From contig JABANP010000059.1 in NCBI GenBank assembly GCA_013115135.1, forward strand, positions 1-64,000: a stretch of 64,000 nucleotides of DNA. The letters are read 5' to 3'. Both the position numbers and the translations under genes were made by a program. Positions 12,901-23,286 of the stretch are shown here, piece after piece. Position 1 is the first letter of the stretch; every line of letters begins with the position of its first letter. This DNA is from Perkinsus olseni (lineage: Eukaryota; Perkinsozoa; Perkinsida; Perkinsidae). Under the pieces are notes generated by a model. It worked only from the letters and a program-made list of their open reading frames with translations, was not told the origin of the DNA and ran no database searches.

Positions 12901-13178
12901 TCTCACAGCAACAACAGGTCAGGTAGGCTGGCAGACTTCGTACTGGCCGTGCTGGATTAATGCTTCGCAGCAGATGCTTGATGAGTCTGGCGAAGCTCTT
13001 GAAGCGGCACGGGAAGAGTAAGGAGAACGAGCTCTTAGCGGCCATAGTTAAAGTAGGGAAAGGGTGCTCACGAAAAGAGGATCTTCGAACTATGATGGAG
13101 ATTTTAGAGGCCCGTTCGTCGCGTCAGGAAGTTGTTGCGACCGGCGCCGTGCTCAGGTACAGGACGCATTGCTGCTGA
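6905..13178 (+). CDS. Long OPR/HPR-like helical-repeat protein, probable organelle RNA-binding factor
   Basis: A series of plus-strand exons with good GT-AG borders encodes repeated alpha-helical pairs. Examples: 6905-6988 (YHVASLMELAKSRDRVAMDD), the next exon about 7036-7150 (FTTQMLCGVVEALGRLGR), about 8150-8335 (ELADALRAFSIACRR), about 8723-8855, about 9785-9945, about 10920-11070 (SRALASCLWALTKAGL, then MTPQDATTITWTM), about 11297-11440 (DKAMLLWTIAEWV), about 11540-11760 and about 12430-12590 (SPQDAANAILALQKS). The recurring LWAL/ANAILAL and MxPQDA motifs resemble OPR, apicomplexan HPR and FASTK/RAP-type proteins, most of which act on organelle transcripts. No RAP domain was found. The start is unresolved and more than one gene could be involved. 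Function is inferred from repeat style only. Confidence 0.55.
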
Positions 13179-13179
13179 C

Positions 13180-14830
13180 TGCATCGAACTCGCGGCCGAA
13201 GGGTAGCTACTGATTTGAACTATAATCACTATTCTGCTGAGGTTAGGTTCGGACCTCCTCGCTATGTGCTGGTCCCAGCTCAAACTTACTCAGTATCTCA
13301 CCCGCACTGGCGGTTCTCTTAGCCAAGGCAATCGGAAGTAGTAGGCCAGTAGAACCAGTGAGGCGGCTACCCTTCCCCACGAGCAGGTTCCTCAGCCGAC
13401 TTCGTCGTACGATGCATCATGCCGTTGAGCAGAGGAGAATACCGTGGCCAGAGCTGTGCGAGAACATCCAGGTTCGTCGCTCGAGCTCGTAGTCTCCCGA
13501 AATTCTCCCTTCCCCTCTCTGAACGACATTGTATGCTTCCAATGAGCGAACCACGCACCCAATAATCGTACCGATGAGGTGCGACAGTGAACGAGGATTT
13601 TACTATCGTTCATGTATCGAACATAACAGATCGTAACGTTGTAATTCAGCAATGACTGACACGTTATGCAGCTAACGCTAGAAGGACAACGGATCCGTAC
13701 GCAAAGACAAATAGTCGACTCTCATCAGCCAGCCCCCTGAACGACTCGCTACTTCGTGCCGGGACCATTGTTGCTTGCAGTTACTGCATAGCGCCGGAGT
13801 GTTTGATAGCCTGTCTTACGAGGCTAAGTCTGAATTATGGAGGTCTGCATCGTATCGCCAGAAGAAAGGTGTGCCGAGGCCGGAGAGAAGGGACGCTTCG
13901 CTCGGAGCTGGCGTGGTGAGCTAGACGTCATTTATGCCACTGTGATGCTATCGACTGTTCAATATAGGATCCTCGGAGTGGTTTGAAGGGGTTACATAAG
14001 AAGTTCCGGACACCGGCAGCTACGAAGTATACTCGCTTATTGGCACGCCTGCCTTGTCTATCGGCTCTGTTTGTTTCCGGAAACGGAGACTGACTACTTC
14101 TCATCAGGCACGCGTATTTCCAGATCTCCGAGAACAAGTTGGTAGAGGAGAAGACGGAGCCGGAGGAGGAGGAACTGTTCGATAAGGTCTGTGTTAACCA
14201 TGTTGCTGGATGAGTTCAATACCGTCTTTTCCGATTCTCCGCCGTATTATTCCATCAACCGCTCAGGACCGAATATACGGCGGTATGCAGCCTTCGAGGA
14301 AGATCCCTGCCCAATCCTTCATAGAACAAGTCCGACGACTGAAGGAACAAGAAGGTCGCAACGCTGGATGAAAAGCTTTCACTTCATGTCTCTTGGTCTT
14401 TCAACTGAATAATGACAGCAGCCGTTTCTAGAAACATGTTTCTGGGCCTCGTATCAGGACAGAGTTTCACTAGTTGCCGAGACTGAGTGCGGCGAGAGAT
14501 CGAAACAATTGGTAGCCGGAGGCACAGCATTCAGTTTACAAAGTGCACAATCGCACTGTGCAATAGTGATGTCGGCTCGGCTGTTTCCAGTCTCATGCCT
14601 CTTCGAGGATCCAAATCTGATGACCTGGTTTTCCTTCGTCACACCTTGCTACCGACTTTGTTTCTGTGAACCCAATCGTCAATTGTCATTCCAGCATTGC
14701 CCAAAACCCACGCGACAACAGCAGGATATCGAAGGCTGCCCTATCTCGGAGGTCTTGTTCACTGGGCCAGGTAACCGGAACGGTGCGCAATACACGGTTC
14801 CAATAGGCGAGGTTTGGGGTATTGACGCGT
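13180..14830 (+). other. Scattered coding-like exons, gene not resolved
   Basis: Two plus-strand exons look real. One, about 14118-14187, reads ISENKLVEEKTEPEEEELFD after a TTTCCAG acceptor and before a GTCTGT donor. The next, about 14267-14355, reads MQPSRKIPAQSFIEQVRRL after CTCAG. They could be the 3' end of the helical-repeat gene or a separate gene. A final frame ending VWGIDA stops near 14832. 13200-14100 shows no convincing exon. Confidence 0.35.
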
Positions 14831-15437
14831 GAATAATGTAACGCAAGAGAGGCTCGTTAGTCGAGGGAGTACAATGTAGAGACACAGAACCGCTCGACAC
14901 TGGCGGGCGGGCGACGTGGAACATGGTCCGAAAGACGCTGTCTACGTCTAAGCCGGCATAGAGGTTACAGTCTACTGTACTGCTACGCAAATAGGATCAG
15001 CATCTCAGAGTAGGTATGAACCTGTTCTCGGGGGCTTTGCCCGAGAACGCTGGTCAAGTCAACTGTGATCTTCGTCTGCTTTAGATTCGGCGAGTAAACT
15101 AGCGAATTGGGCAGCAGAAAGATCATCAGGCACCGTAAGGTATCACGTAAGCTCTATACACTAGCGTCGGTAGACGCAATGGGAGCTGCTAGACTGCCTA
15201 GATCGGCTACAGAAAGATCAAGTCTTGAGATGAGATGACAAATAGGTATGGTGAACTCGACTAAGTTATTATAACCAGAACAGCCTACAAAATTGATCGC
15301 GAAGTACAGACTGAAGTGAGAATGATACTCTCTTTGCCGTGAGGCTAGCTATACCTTACCACTGGTACGAGCACCGCACCACGAGCCTCGTTGGGCGGCC
15401 ACAAGACAATGTGATGATCTAAATGAAGATGACTGAT

Positions 15438-16718
15438 TCACTTTGTGTAGAGTTTAGGGAGCATCGAGTAGAGCATCCGGGCGGTGCCGTCAGGGCCATC
15501 AGCACCGTTAGGGCCATCAGCACCGTTAGGGCCATCAACGCCGTCGGAGCCATCAGCACCGTTAGGGCCATCAACGCCGTCGGAGCCATCAGCACCGTTA
15601 AGGCCATCAACGCGGTCAGGGACATCAACGCGGTCAGGGCCATCAACGCGTTCAGGGCCATCAACGGCGTCGGAGCCATCAGCACCGTTAGGGCCATCAA
15701 CGCGGTCAGGGCCATCAACGCGGTCAGGGCCATCAGCGCCATCAGCGCCGTCAGCGCCATCAGCGCCATTATCGATACCGTCGCCGCCATCATCGCCGTC
15801 GGCGCCGTTTACACTGCCTCCTACGCCGCCATCACCGCCGGCGCCGCCGGTTGTACTGCCGCCGTCGCCACCATCACCGCCGGCACCGCCGGTTGTACTG
15901 CCACCATCGCCACCATCGCCACCGAGGCCGCCAACATCATTGCCACCGTCGCCACCATCGCCACCGAAGCCGCCAACATCATTGCCACCGGCGCCACCAT
16001 CACCGCCGTCGCCGCCAATATCATTGCCACCATTGCCACCATCGCCGCCGTCGCCGCCAATATCATTGCCACCCTTGCCACCCCTACCACCGTTGCCGCC
16101 AACGTCATCGCCACCATCGCCACCATCACCGCCGTCGCCGCCGTCATCACTCCCACCGTCGCCGCCATCACCGCCGAGGCCGCCAAGAGTGCCGTCGCCA
16201 CCATCGCCACCGTCACCGCCGCGGCCGCCTTCCGTATCCCCTCCTTTGCCGCCTGTACCGCCTCGGCCGCCACCATTGTCGCCACCCTTGCCGCCGTCGC
16301 CGCCATCGCCGCCGTCATTATCGCCACCGTCGCCGCCATCACCGCCGTCGCCGCCATCACGGTCGCCACCTGTGCCACCGTTGCCGCCATTACCGCCGTT
16401 ACCGCCTCCAGGACCATTACCACCGTTGCCGCCATTACCGCCGTTACCGCCTCCAGGACCATTACCACCGTTGCCGCCGGCTCCGCCGTTACCGCCCCGG
16501 AGGCGACGGAGAAGACGTCTTGACAAGGATTCCTCGGCAGCGCGAGCTGAAGCGCTGACGACCGAGTCGTCGAGACGTAGGAACCGCCAACTCCCATCGG
16601 CATCCTCTAGGATTTGTAAGTTGAACCGTTCCGCATCGGTTGCCTCTGTATCATTGTGCTGGATGACAACGGCCACAAGAATGATGCGCAGTACTGTAGC
16701 AACGTGGAAGGACTTCAT
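15438..16718 (-). CDS. Secreted Gly/Asp-rich repeat protein (426 aa)
   Basis: One uninterrupted frame from ATG 16718 to TGA 15438-15440. An N-terminal hydrophobic segment of about 26 residues (VATVLRIILVAVVIQ) is a likely signal peptide. A short unique region of about 55 residues follows and ends in a dibasic cluster, RRLLRRLRGG. The remaining 340 or so residues are tandem repeats. The first half is GGxGGxGG with Asn, Asp and Thr; the second half is G-A-D, G-P-D and G-V-D triplets, collagen-like in spacing but without Pro-Hyp type content. It ends in a short unique tail (RMLYSMLPKLYTK). Such proteins are usually extracellular matrix, wall or surface components; that role is inference. The repeats leave long open frames on the opposite strand, but only this strand has an ATG with a signal sequence. 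RRLLRR could be a processing site. Confidence 0.8.
   Translation of the reverse strand: MKSFHVATVLRIILVAVVIQHNDTEATDAERFNLQILEDADGSWRFLRLDDSVVSASARAAEESLSRRLLRRLRGGNGGAGGNGGNGPGGGNGGNGGNGGNGPGGGNGGNGGNGGTGGDRDGGDGGDGGDGGDNDGGDGGDGGKGGDNGGGRGGTGGKGGDTEGGRGGDGGDGGDGTLGGLGGDGGDGGSDDGGDGGDGGDGGDDVGGNGGRGGKGGNDIGGDGGDGGNGGNDIGGDGGDGGAGGNDVGGFGGDGGDGGNDVGGLGGDGGDGGSTTGGAGGDGGDGGSTTGGAGGDGGVGGSVNGADGDDGGDGIDNGADGADGADGADGPDRVDGPDRVDGPNGADGSDAVDGPERVDGPDRVDVPDRVDGLNGADGSDGVDGPNGADGSDGVDGPNGADGPNGADGPDGTARMLYSMLPKLYTK
15480..16500. repeat. GC-rich trinucleotide-phased coding repeat
   Basis: About 1 kb of imperfect 3/9/18-bp repeats (GCCACCATC, GCCGTCGCC and, towards the low-coordinate end, GGGCCATCAACGC units). 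The unit changes near 15780, matching the shift from GGX to GxD triplets in the protein. Prone to length change and assembly collapse. Confidence 0.9.
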
Positions 16719-16830
16719 GGTCGTACAAGAGCCTCGTAGAAAATGAATCGAACTTCAGAAAGTCAGCTCAACAGTTGCAATTCAAGCGCAGCTCAATTCA
16801 ACATGCTCGACACTAGTAGTGTGAGCTAAT

Positions 16831-16881
16831 AGACAACACTCACCCTTATTAGTGTCGCACTAATGAGGGTGAGTGTTGTCT
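16831..16881. repeat. Near-perfect hairpin, 24-bp arms, 3-nt loop
   Basis: Left arm 16831-16854 starts AGACAACACTCACCC. Right arm 16858-16881 ends GGGTGAGTGTTGTCT. The loop is TCG, and there is one mismatched pair. It lies 113 bp upstream of the ATG of the minus-strand Gly-rich gene. No target-site duplication is evident in the flanks. Confidence 0.9.
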
Positions 16882-16999
16882 GGAGTTCCCCTCAGCAGAA
16901 GGAAGATCGTAAATGGCCCTAGCGACATTGTGAAAACCTTACAAGTGCTCGGCTGGTTTATAGCTGAGTAATGATCGATCACGTCCCGCCAGCTCGCAC

Positions 17000-18250
17000 G
17001 CAAGCGCTCGGTGACACCAAGTTTTCATCACAAGCTACAGTACAGCGATTCGATTCAATCATGGAGCTTCCGTGGCTCTAACGAGGAAAAATTAGGAAAC
17101 TTGCCGCAACACAACGCAGCGATCGAGAGGGGCACGTACGGGTCAAACTGGGTGTATTATACACCGTGTATAGAGAGGGTGGCGCTCTCGGAGAACCGGA
17201 CCACAGCGGTGAGACAATCCGTTACTCTATTTACCGCGCATTCAATGCGTCGCGCTGAACTGCGTGCAATAGGAAAGCTTCAGCCGATCTTCCTTGTCGC
17301 TCGTCATGCTCCCGTTAGAGTGTTTTGGCTCCGTTCGGCCCAGTATGGCGAGGCCTCTCAGCTGCGATTGCTCAATATCTTGACTGTGTGTGCATCGACC
17401 CCGTTCGGCAAATCAGTATTGACAACACTGGTCCTTATTGTCTTTCCGCACTTAGGAGACAGTCTATGGTGCGTAGTAAAGGCATAAGCGTAGCTTATGT
17501 GCGCATGCGTCGGATAATCGATTTGAAAGTTTCACAGGCTTTAGTTAGGCATTGTTTCTTTCAAAACAGAAGCATACTGAGTGTGCCAGTGTGAGACTAT
17601 CTTCCTCCCTCACCAACTACTAGTTGGCAACTAGTGCAAGAGGTCCAGGATGGCTAACATACATGCCCGGCCAGTCTGTTTGGTAGGGATTGGCCCCTTT
17701 GTGCGTGCGTGCCGGCTCATCTTCTCTGCTTGCGTGCTACCGTGCGAGCATAGGATGTATTGTTCGTAATGGCTCTCGAGAAGCGAGTGTCGCTACCTCT
17801 GAAGTCCGCGGCCATCTCGGCTCGAGACCTCTGAGCTGCCATACCTCAATAACTTTACTCATTGTCTTCCCGCCTGGGGGGGGACAGAAGGCGCGCGGGA
17901 GAGGCCTAAGCGTAGCTTATGACCTAAGCTCATCGAGTGCTGCTCTTCCGTCAGGTGCGTGCGCCTGTGTCAAAGCATCAACGCGCAGTGGCCGTTGCTG
18001 ATTCTGATTTCGTACTCCGTGAAACCTCTGAGTGTGAGGAGAGGGAGTGGGGCGTTATTATAATATCATGGGTGTACAATTTACTATGTTATATATAGTT
18101 ATTTATTTAATATAAATCCATGTAGTGCTGTATTGATAAATATAACAAGGGTACGAAGCGGGCGCTTCGTGAGGAACTTTTTGGGGTGCCAGTGATTGAT
18201 TACTGGGAACTAAATATCGGTGAGACTCACAACTCAAAGACATAAATCAA
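17000..18250. other. No assignable gene; degenerate direct repeats and AT-rich tract
   Basis: Two related segments, about 17400-17505 and 17840-17925, share a TTGTCTTTCCGC-like string and end in TAAGCGTAGCTTATG. A third copy of that end (reversed) is at about 26460-26475. 18060-18150 is strongly AT-rich and shares TGTAGTGCTGTATT-like sequence with 9675-9695. The plus-strand ORF 17011-17487 has no recognisable features. Confidence 0.4.
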
Positions 18251-18299
18251 CACTCTTGAGAAGAGGGCCAAAATGGAGTGTTGAAGATGAGGATCTACT

Positions 18300-20120
18300 G
18301 AGATGGAGGAGACTCGTGAGTGCCTACGGCCTCTCCCAGTCGCGCCATTTCAGCTCTGGCCCTGCACGACGTGGAGATCAAATCTCCCGTGAGACTGCCT
18401 ATGATATGCAAGCCATCAAGGGATTTTGCCCTCGACAGGGCAACATAAACGAGGCCCGGAGTCGGCGGCACCTTCGCTGTCCCCGGCTGTCTAAGCCTTA
18501 GACTCTAAGGTCGACTGCCACCGTCGAAAGGCTTTTCCCTGCGCATTGTGAATGGTACAACCAAATCCAAGGACGAGAGGCAGTTGGAGTCTCGTAACCG
18601 TCTTGCCACGCACCATGAACTTAACGCTGAGTGGTGATACTTGCACAGTCTGGTCGGAGTCGTCAAGGGCAATGCTCACGTACATGACATCGGAACTCAA
18701 GCATTCAACTGTTGTTTGAGCATCATACCGGCGTTTTGTCAAGATCTTCACGAGTGTACCAGTTGCCCCGTTAACAATGCCTCTTTCAATGTCAACATTG
18801 CGTACGATCATTATCCTGCAGCCAGTCTTCAAAGTCAGGACCTCCCGGACACCACCCGCTTGAACATCCGTGACCGTGATGCCAGGAGTAGTTTTAGCCA
18901 CTATTTCGTATGCCACTCTACGGGTTTTGCTTAACATTTCCGTATTATATGCGTCACAAGCCGCGTTAGTCCGGAAGAGTCGTAGACAATCAGGTGGAGC
19001 TGAGTTGACAACCCGCGAACGGAAAAGACGAAGATCATCTTCGGTTGACTCTCCGAGACGCAAACGATCCAGAGCCTCAGCGAACCCTGATCCACTTTGC
19101 TGCCGGCATTATCTCTCGGAGCTCGCGAATTTCGAAAAGGTCTTTCCACAAATGAACGGCCAACTGTTTCATACCAGCCGACCCTCTGAGTTGTCCGTAA
19201 ACTGGCGTCTGCATGACCGGAGGAAGCTGGAACATATCGCCGACGCATATCACATTCACGCCACCGAACCAATCCTCACAGTCCCGAATCTGTTGCAGAC
19301 GTTGGTGCACGGCCACCAGCCCTGGATAGCCAAGCATAGATACCTCGTCGATGATGAGGAACTCGACTCCCAGAAAGGACTCTCTGACTTCTTCCAGCTT
19401 CGCCTGTGAAAGAGGCTCCATATTCTGGTAGGTCCCGACTGTAAGCGGTAAATGGAAAGTAGTATGAAGTGTGGCCCCCTGGATCGCAAATGCTGCACAG
19501 CCGGTCGTTGCTGTGACGAGACAGCCAACTCTTTTCGGGAAATCCATGAGATGCAACTCCCTCTGAACAAGGTTCCTTATCACATGTATAATAAAACTCT
19601 TACCGACCCCCGCCCCTCCTGTCAAGAACCATTGTATCGGCTTGGGTCGTGCTGCTATTCCCTCAGTAGCAGCATAGATATTCCGTGCTTGCTGTCGAAC
19701 TTCGTCGAGTATTCGAGCTTGATCTTCGTTAAACTTCTCAAGAAGAGCAGTGAAAGCCTCGTCAGTAATGATGAACTTGTGTTGATCGACGTCGACTACT
19801 ACGTTGGCCCCGCCTTCAGAATCGTACACGTCCCGGCCGATATCAACTTGATCCTGATAAGCCTCATCGCGGTTGCGTTCAGAGGTGTCCTCCTCCGAGG
19901 AGGAAGACACTGGGTCCATGTGATTCTATTTGCGCTAGAATTGACTCTCGGTTGGTATTGAATAGGTGAAGAATGGCGTCAGTGTCGTCCGATGGAGGGA
20001 TGTCGGTGGGGTTCCTCCAAGGGTGGTAAAGGACTAGGAAGCTGACCTTGCGAGAGATTTCCGCTTCCGGGGATAGATAAGGTCCACTTGGCCTGTAAGT
20101 CCTTAAAACCGCAGACTCTG
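18300..20120 (-). pseudogene. Decayed Pif1-family helicase, Helitron-like
   Basis: Reads on the minus strand. An N-terminal piece near 19930-20090 (SFLVLYHPWRNPTD) precedes a frame change. 19077-19919 carries helicase motifs in order: Walker A (LTGGAGVGKSFIIHVI), motif Ia-like TATTGCAA, Walker B (LIIDEVSML) and motif III (VGDMFQLPPV). 18491-19063 continues with LRLFRTNAACDAYNTEML and reaches the TIHNAQGK motif. Motif VI (YVALSRAKSLDG) lies further down, near 18400-18450, in another frame. At least three one-base shifts separate these parts: near 19106-19112, near 18530-18540, and between there and 18470. The domain order and sequence style match the Pif1-like helicases of Helitron/Helentron transposons. 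No Rep (HUH) domain, terminal hairpin or CTRR end was found, so this could equally be a free-standing PIF1 relative. Confidence 0.75.
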
Positions 20121-20449
20121 CGGCGCAGAGGTTGTGCGCTCCCGGAAGTTCACATTACCACAACGAATCGCGGAATCGCTTGACGGCCTTCCCTTCTGAG
20201 AACGATCGTATCCGGTAACAAAGTCGGCGAGCGTTAAGGATTCCACATCAGTAGGACGACGCTGGTACTACCAGTCTGGTAGTTCTCTAGGATGCCGTCA
20301 GCAAAGATATTTTCTGTGGCGAGCGCGCTGTGATAATGTGCAGCTCTGTCAGTCTTTCCTCTACTCATGATCCAACCACCGTCCTTCAACACAAGATACT
20401 TCAGCTGTATTGTGTAGATTCTAGCTATTACCATTCATTCATCATTACT

Positions 20450-21640
20450 AATCGAGTGATATAAACTGATGAGTCAATGCCGATCTGTGATTGCATCTTT
20501 GATTTGTTAGCTTATTTACTCCCACTCGTATTATTAATATTTACAATAATATGTCTCAATCATCAGGGCTTGGTGTTGAGGTGGCTTCTGGAGAGGCTAA
20601 ATCTACCACACTTCAGAGTCTTCAGGTAATTCTGAGAGGACCGCCTTTGGCTTCAGAAAGCGGAATCGTTTGCCATCCTCCGCCGGATGGGTGGAGGGAA
20701 CGAACTTGACCACAACACTGAGGTCTTTCAAGCTCATTGAGTTGCCCCCCAGTTGGTAGCACCCGAGGCTGAGGATCCCTCGCGGGCGAGGTCGACCAAC
20801 GAGAGAGGCTCTATTTCATCACTGTGATGACATCACACTGGTGCGGCCTAGCGAAACTAGCGCTTTGGGCCGGCCTCTATGTATGTGCGTTCACGCATAC
20901 CGATGTCGTGGAACTCTGCGCCCTGGCCTGTGGGGCCCAGTTACAAGTTGGAACTGGGCGACGCACCGAATCTAGCCTAGACTCATGTCACGAATTGGTT
21001 ATTAGCGATCGGCCACCTCCGGCTACTGAGGCAGTGTCTCAGAGGCGCCTATCGGGACATCGCCGCACAGGAGTTGGCACACAGCATGAGTGGCGTGTCA
21101 CTTCCTCGCCTCGGTAGTCAAGGAATTGTGGTTGGGTAAGCCTTCGACCGTGCCGAATTGGATCACTCTGGGAAACTTACTGACGCATCCCGCATCTTCA
21201 GGGGACAGTCGCTGTCCCCTCAGCGCTGATGTCTTGGAGAAGGTCACTCCCACAGGTGCTCTTTCAACGGTTACTCAGGCCAGTGGCATTGGCCCGGTGC
21301 GGGATCCCCTGGGGACCATCTGAGGCCCACTCTGTATCGTAAGTTTTCGGGAACGTTTCGCTTCCTTGGGGCAAACCGAGCTCGGAAGTAAGATCAGATG
21401 ATTATCGGGTCGCCGCCTACGCATAGCGGTCCTAGCTAAGCATACGTGCTCTCGCGCTATGGAATCTTGTCCAAATCATCAGTTCTGAGTAGCTCTCGCT
21501 TGTTGGTTGTTTCAGGCGAATCGCTCTCTAACCGATTGATCAAACTGCTAGTAGTACTAGCCTGGTATGAATCGCAATTCTCAGGTCACTCTTTCCCCCA
21601 CAGGCTCTTTCTAGTCTAGAAATTCTAGACAGCAACTCCA
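20450..21640. other. No assignable gene
   Basis: Short frames on both strands (such as 20824-21117) show no motif or consistent splicing. The tail contains a short palindromic CTAGTCTAGAAATTCTAGAC-like stretch at about 21610-21630, just before the next gene. AG dinucleotides there could serve as trans-splice acceptors for a spliced leader, which is known in Perkinsus but not demonstrated here. Confidence 0.3.
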
Positions 21641-21650
21641 CTCTCCCTTA

Positions 21651-22448
21651 ATGGTTAGCCTCTTCTCGACTTGGCTTCTGCTCATTCAAATTCTGGTAAT
21701 CGCGACTGCCCGACTCCGTATCCGTCATGGTAGCTTCGTCTACGATGCGGGAAACTATCTTTTAGCACTCGATGTTGACAAGGACGGTAATGTCGTATTG
21801 AGTGCCGAGGTGCACGGCAGGCGACCCTCGCGTAGCCGGCCATTCCCTCTCATAGGGGGAACTACAAAGTTCTCCTCTCTAGCTTTCTCTCTGGTCACTA
21901 ACTATACCGTCGACGCCTCCCCTTCTATCTTCTCTCGCTGGTATCGTCCAATCCGTCGCCAACTCCCGGGAGCTCGTATCCGCAGAGGAGATCTGATCAA
22001 CCTCGGTTTCGCCGACTCCGGATTGACCTACACTCGCTTTCAAGGACGAGAAGTCGTCTTCACGTGGAAGCCCCACACTCTTGTCCCGGGATTATTCGTA
22101 TATCGCAATCCCACCGGCGACCAGTTGCAGGTGGGCTGTCGCGTTCACGCCGACATGAGCCTGGATATTAACGTTAGTTGTCACGGGCTTGATGGTGTGC
22201 GGCGCACTGTGCGCGCAAGCCTGAACTTGGCTCGAGTTCCGGAGTCGCCCGCTCGTCCCTTCGTGGAGTACTCCTACTCGAGAGACTTTGATGACCCCTC
22301 CATAATCTTCAAAAACGAACTGAGGAATACTTGCCGCGAAGTGAGAGACCTCCTCAATTCAGTCACTTTCGGGGACGAGAACACCCTCTATGTGCCTATA
22401 GTCCTACCAGGCTCAGTATTCTTGCCTCTTGATAGGGTTGTTAGTTAG
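21651..22448 (+). CDS. Predicted secreted protein, unknown family (265 aa)
   Basis: A single-exon frame from ATG 21651 to TAG at 22446-22448. The first 20 residues or so are hydrophobic (FSTWLLLIQILVIATA), a likely signal peptide with cleavage near the following Arg. The rest is rich in short beta-type stretches (YLLALDVDKDGNVVLSAEV, LVPGLFVYRNPTGDQLQVGC) and has few cysteines. N-glycosylation sequons are visible (NYT, NVS). No catalytic motif is recognisable. It lies upstream of the Cys-rich secreted array, so a secreted gene neighbourhood is plausible. Confidence 0.7.
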   Translation: MVSLFSTWLLLIQILVIATARLRIRHGSFVYDAGNYLLALDVDKDGNVVLSAEVHGRRPSRSRPFPLIGGTTKFSSLAFSLVTNYTVDASPSIFSRWYRPIRRQLPGARIRRGDLINLGFADSGLTYTRFQGREVVFTWKPHTLVPGLFVYRNPTGDQLQVGCRVHADMSLDINVSCHGLDGVRRTVRASLNLARVPESPARPFVEYSYSRDFDDPSIIFKNELRNTCREVRDLLNSVTFGDENTLYVPIVLPGSVFLPLDRVVS

Positions 22449-22469
22449 GCTCGATCCAACACTCATCTA

Positions 22470-22757
22470 GTGAGTGGTAATTTTTCAGCGGAACAAGATT
22501 TTGTAGTCAACATTGAGTGGCATTACGCTGAGAGCAATGGGGCTTCTATCACTATCAAGTTTGCTGGCCCGAGCCCGTGCGGGGCGGCTTGCGCTGACGC
22601 CTGTCTGTACTACCGTCGGATAGCCCCAATTTTTTCTGTCATATTTTCGTATTTCATCCTCAGTCAGTGCACATGCCGTTCCGTCGTTTTCCATCTTCTT
22701 CTCAAATCCCTGCTCCGACGACAACGAGTGTGCCGCTGTACCGAAAGTGATGAATGA
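22470..22757 (+). other. Possible exon or degraded fragment after the secreted gene
   Basis: An open plus-strand frame after a TTTTTCAG acceptor near 22490 encodes VVNIEWHYAESNGASITIKF, then CGAACADACLYYRR. The beta-rich style resembles the preceding protein. The opposite strand also reads open (MENDGTACALTEDEIRKYD). Neither can be confirmed by eye. Confidence 0.25.
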
Positions 22758-23286
22758 ACGGCCGCGCAGGTTAGGGTGAGATCATCCTACTGCAACCCGC
22801 TACAGGAGCTCGGCCATATTTAGCTGAGGATAGCTTGGATGTTTGTAATTTCTCAGGTAGATCTCAGCAGCACCAGGCCTACTCTGAGGTGGCTACTCAT
22901 AGCCAGGCCTCTCGCCTCTATCCTGCTCTGTCTGTGCAAGGCATGGACACGTTCTGTAAGCCGTCGGATAGAGGGCACGCATGGCTCAGTCAGTCAATCC
23001 CTATTTCTGCATCGAAGCCCGCTCCTCGAGTGGCCGCTGCGCAGTACGCGGCTTCCGTCAGCAGTTGACCCTTTCTTGCGTTCTACGAGTGCATCACTCA
23101 AATCTTTCGCGCTACTGTGGCATCGGTATATGCCGTGTTAGCGTACTTTACGAAAGGCGGAGCTCACTCGGAGCCTAGGAAACTTGCTGCGGCAGCGACG
23201 CTGCCAGACGAAGCATCCGAATGCGCAAATCATTGCTGAAGATTTTTTGCTACACTTCCTTCAGGATTTGACGTTGATAATCCTCT

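Noticed and set aside
15484..16746. 420-codon plus-strand frame rich in PPSPPSPP, antisense to the Gly-rich gene
   Set aside because: It has no proper start context or signal sequence, and its composition is exactly the reverse-strand reading of the GGX repeat. The minus frame has an ATG and signal peptide.
16831..16881. Intrinsic transcription terminator
   Set aside because: No T run follows the hairpin, the arms are AT/GC mixed, and it is not at a gene end.
22485..22724. N terminus of a SUMO-activating enzyme subunit (AOS1-like LTEDEIRKYDR)
   Set aside because: The following IRLWG and nucleotide-binding motifs are missing and no continuation was found downstream.
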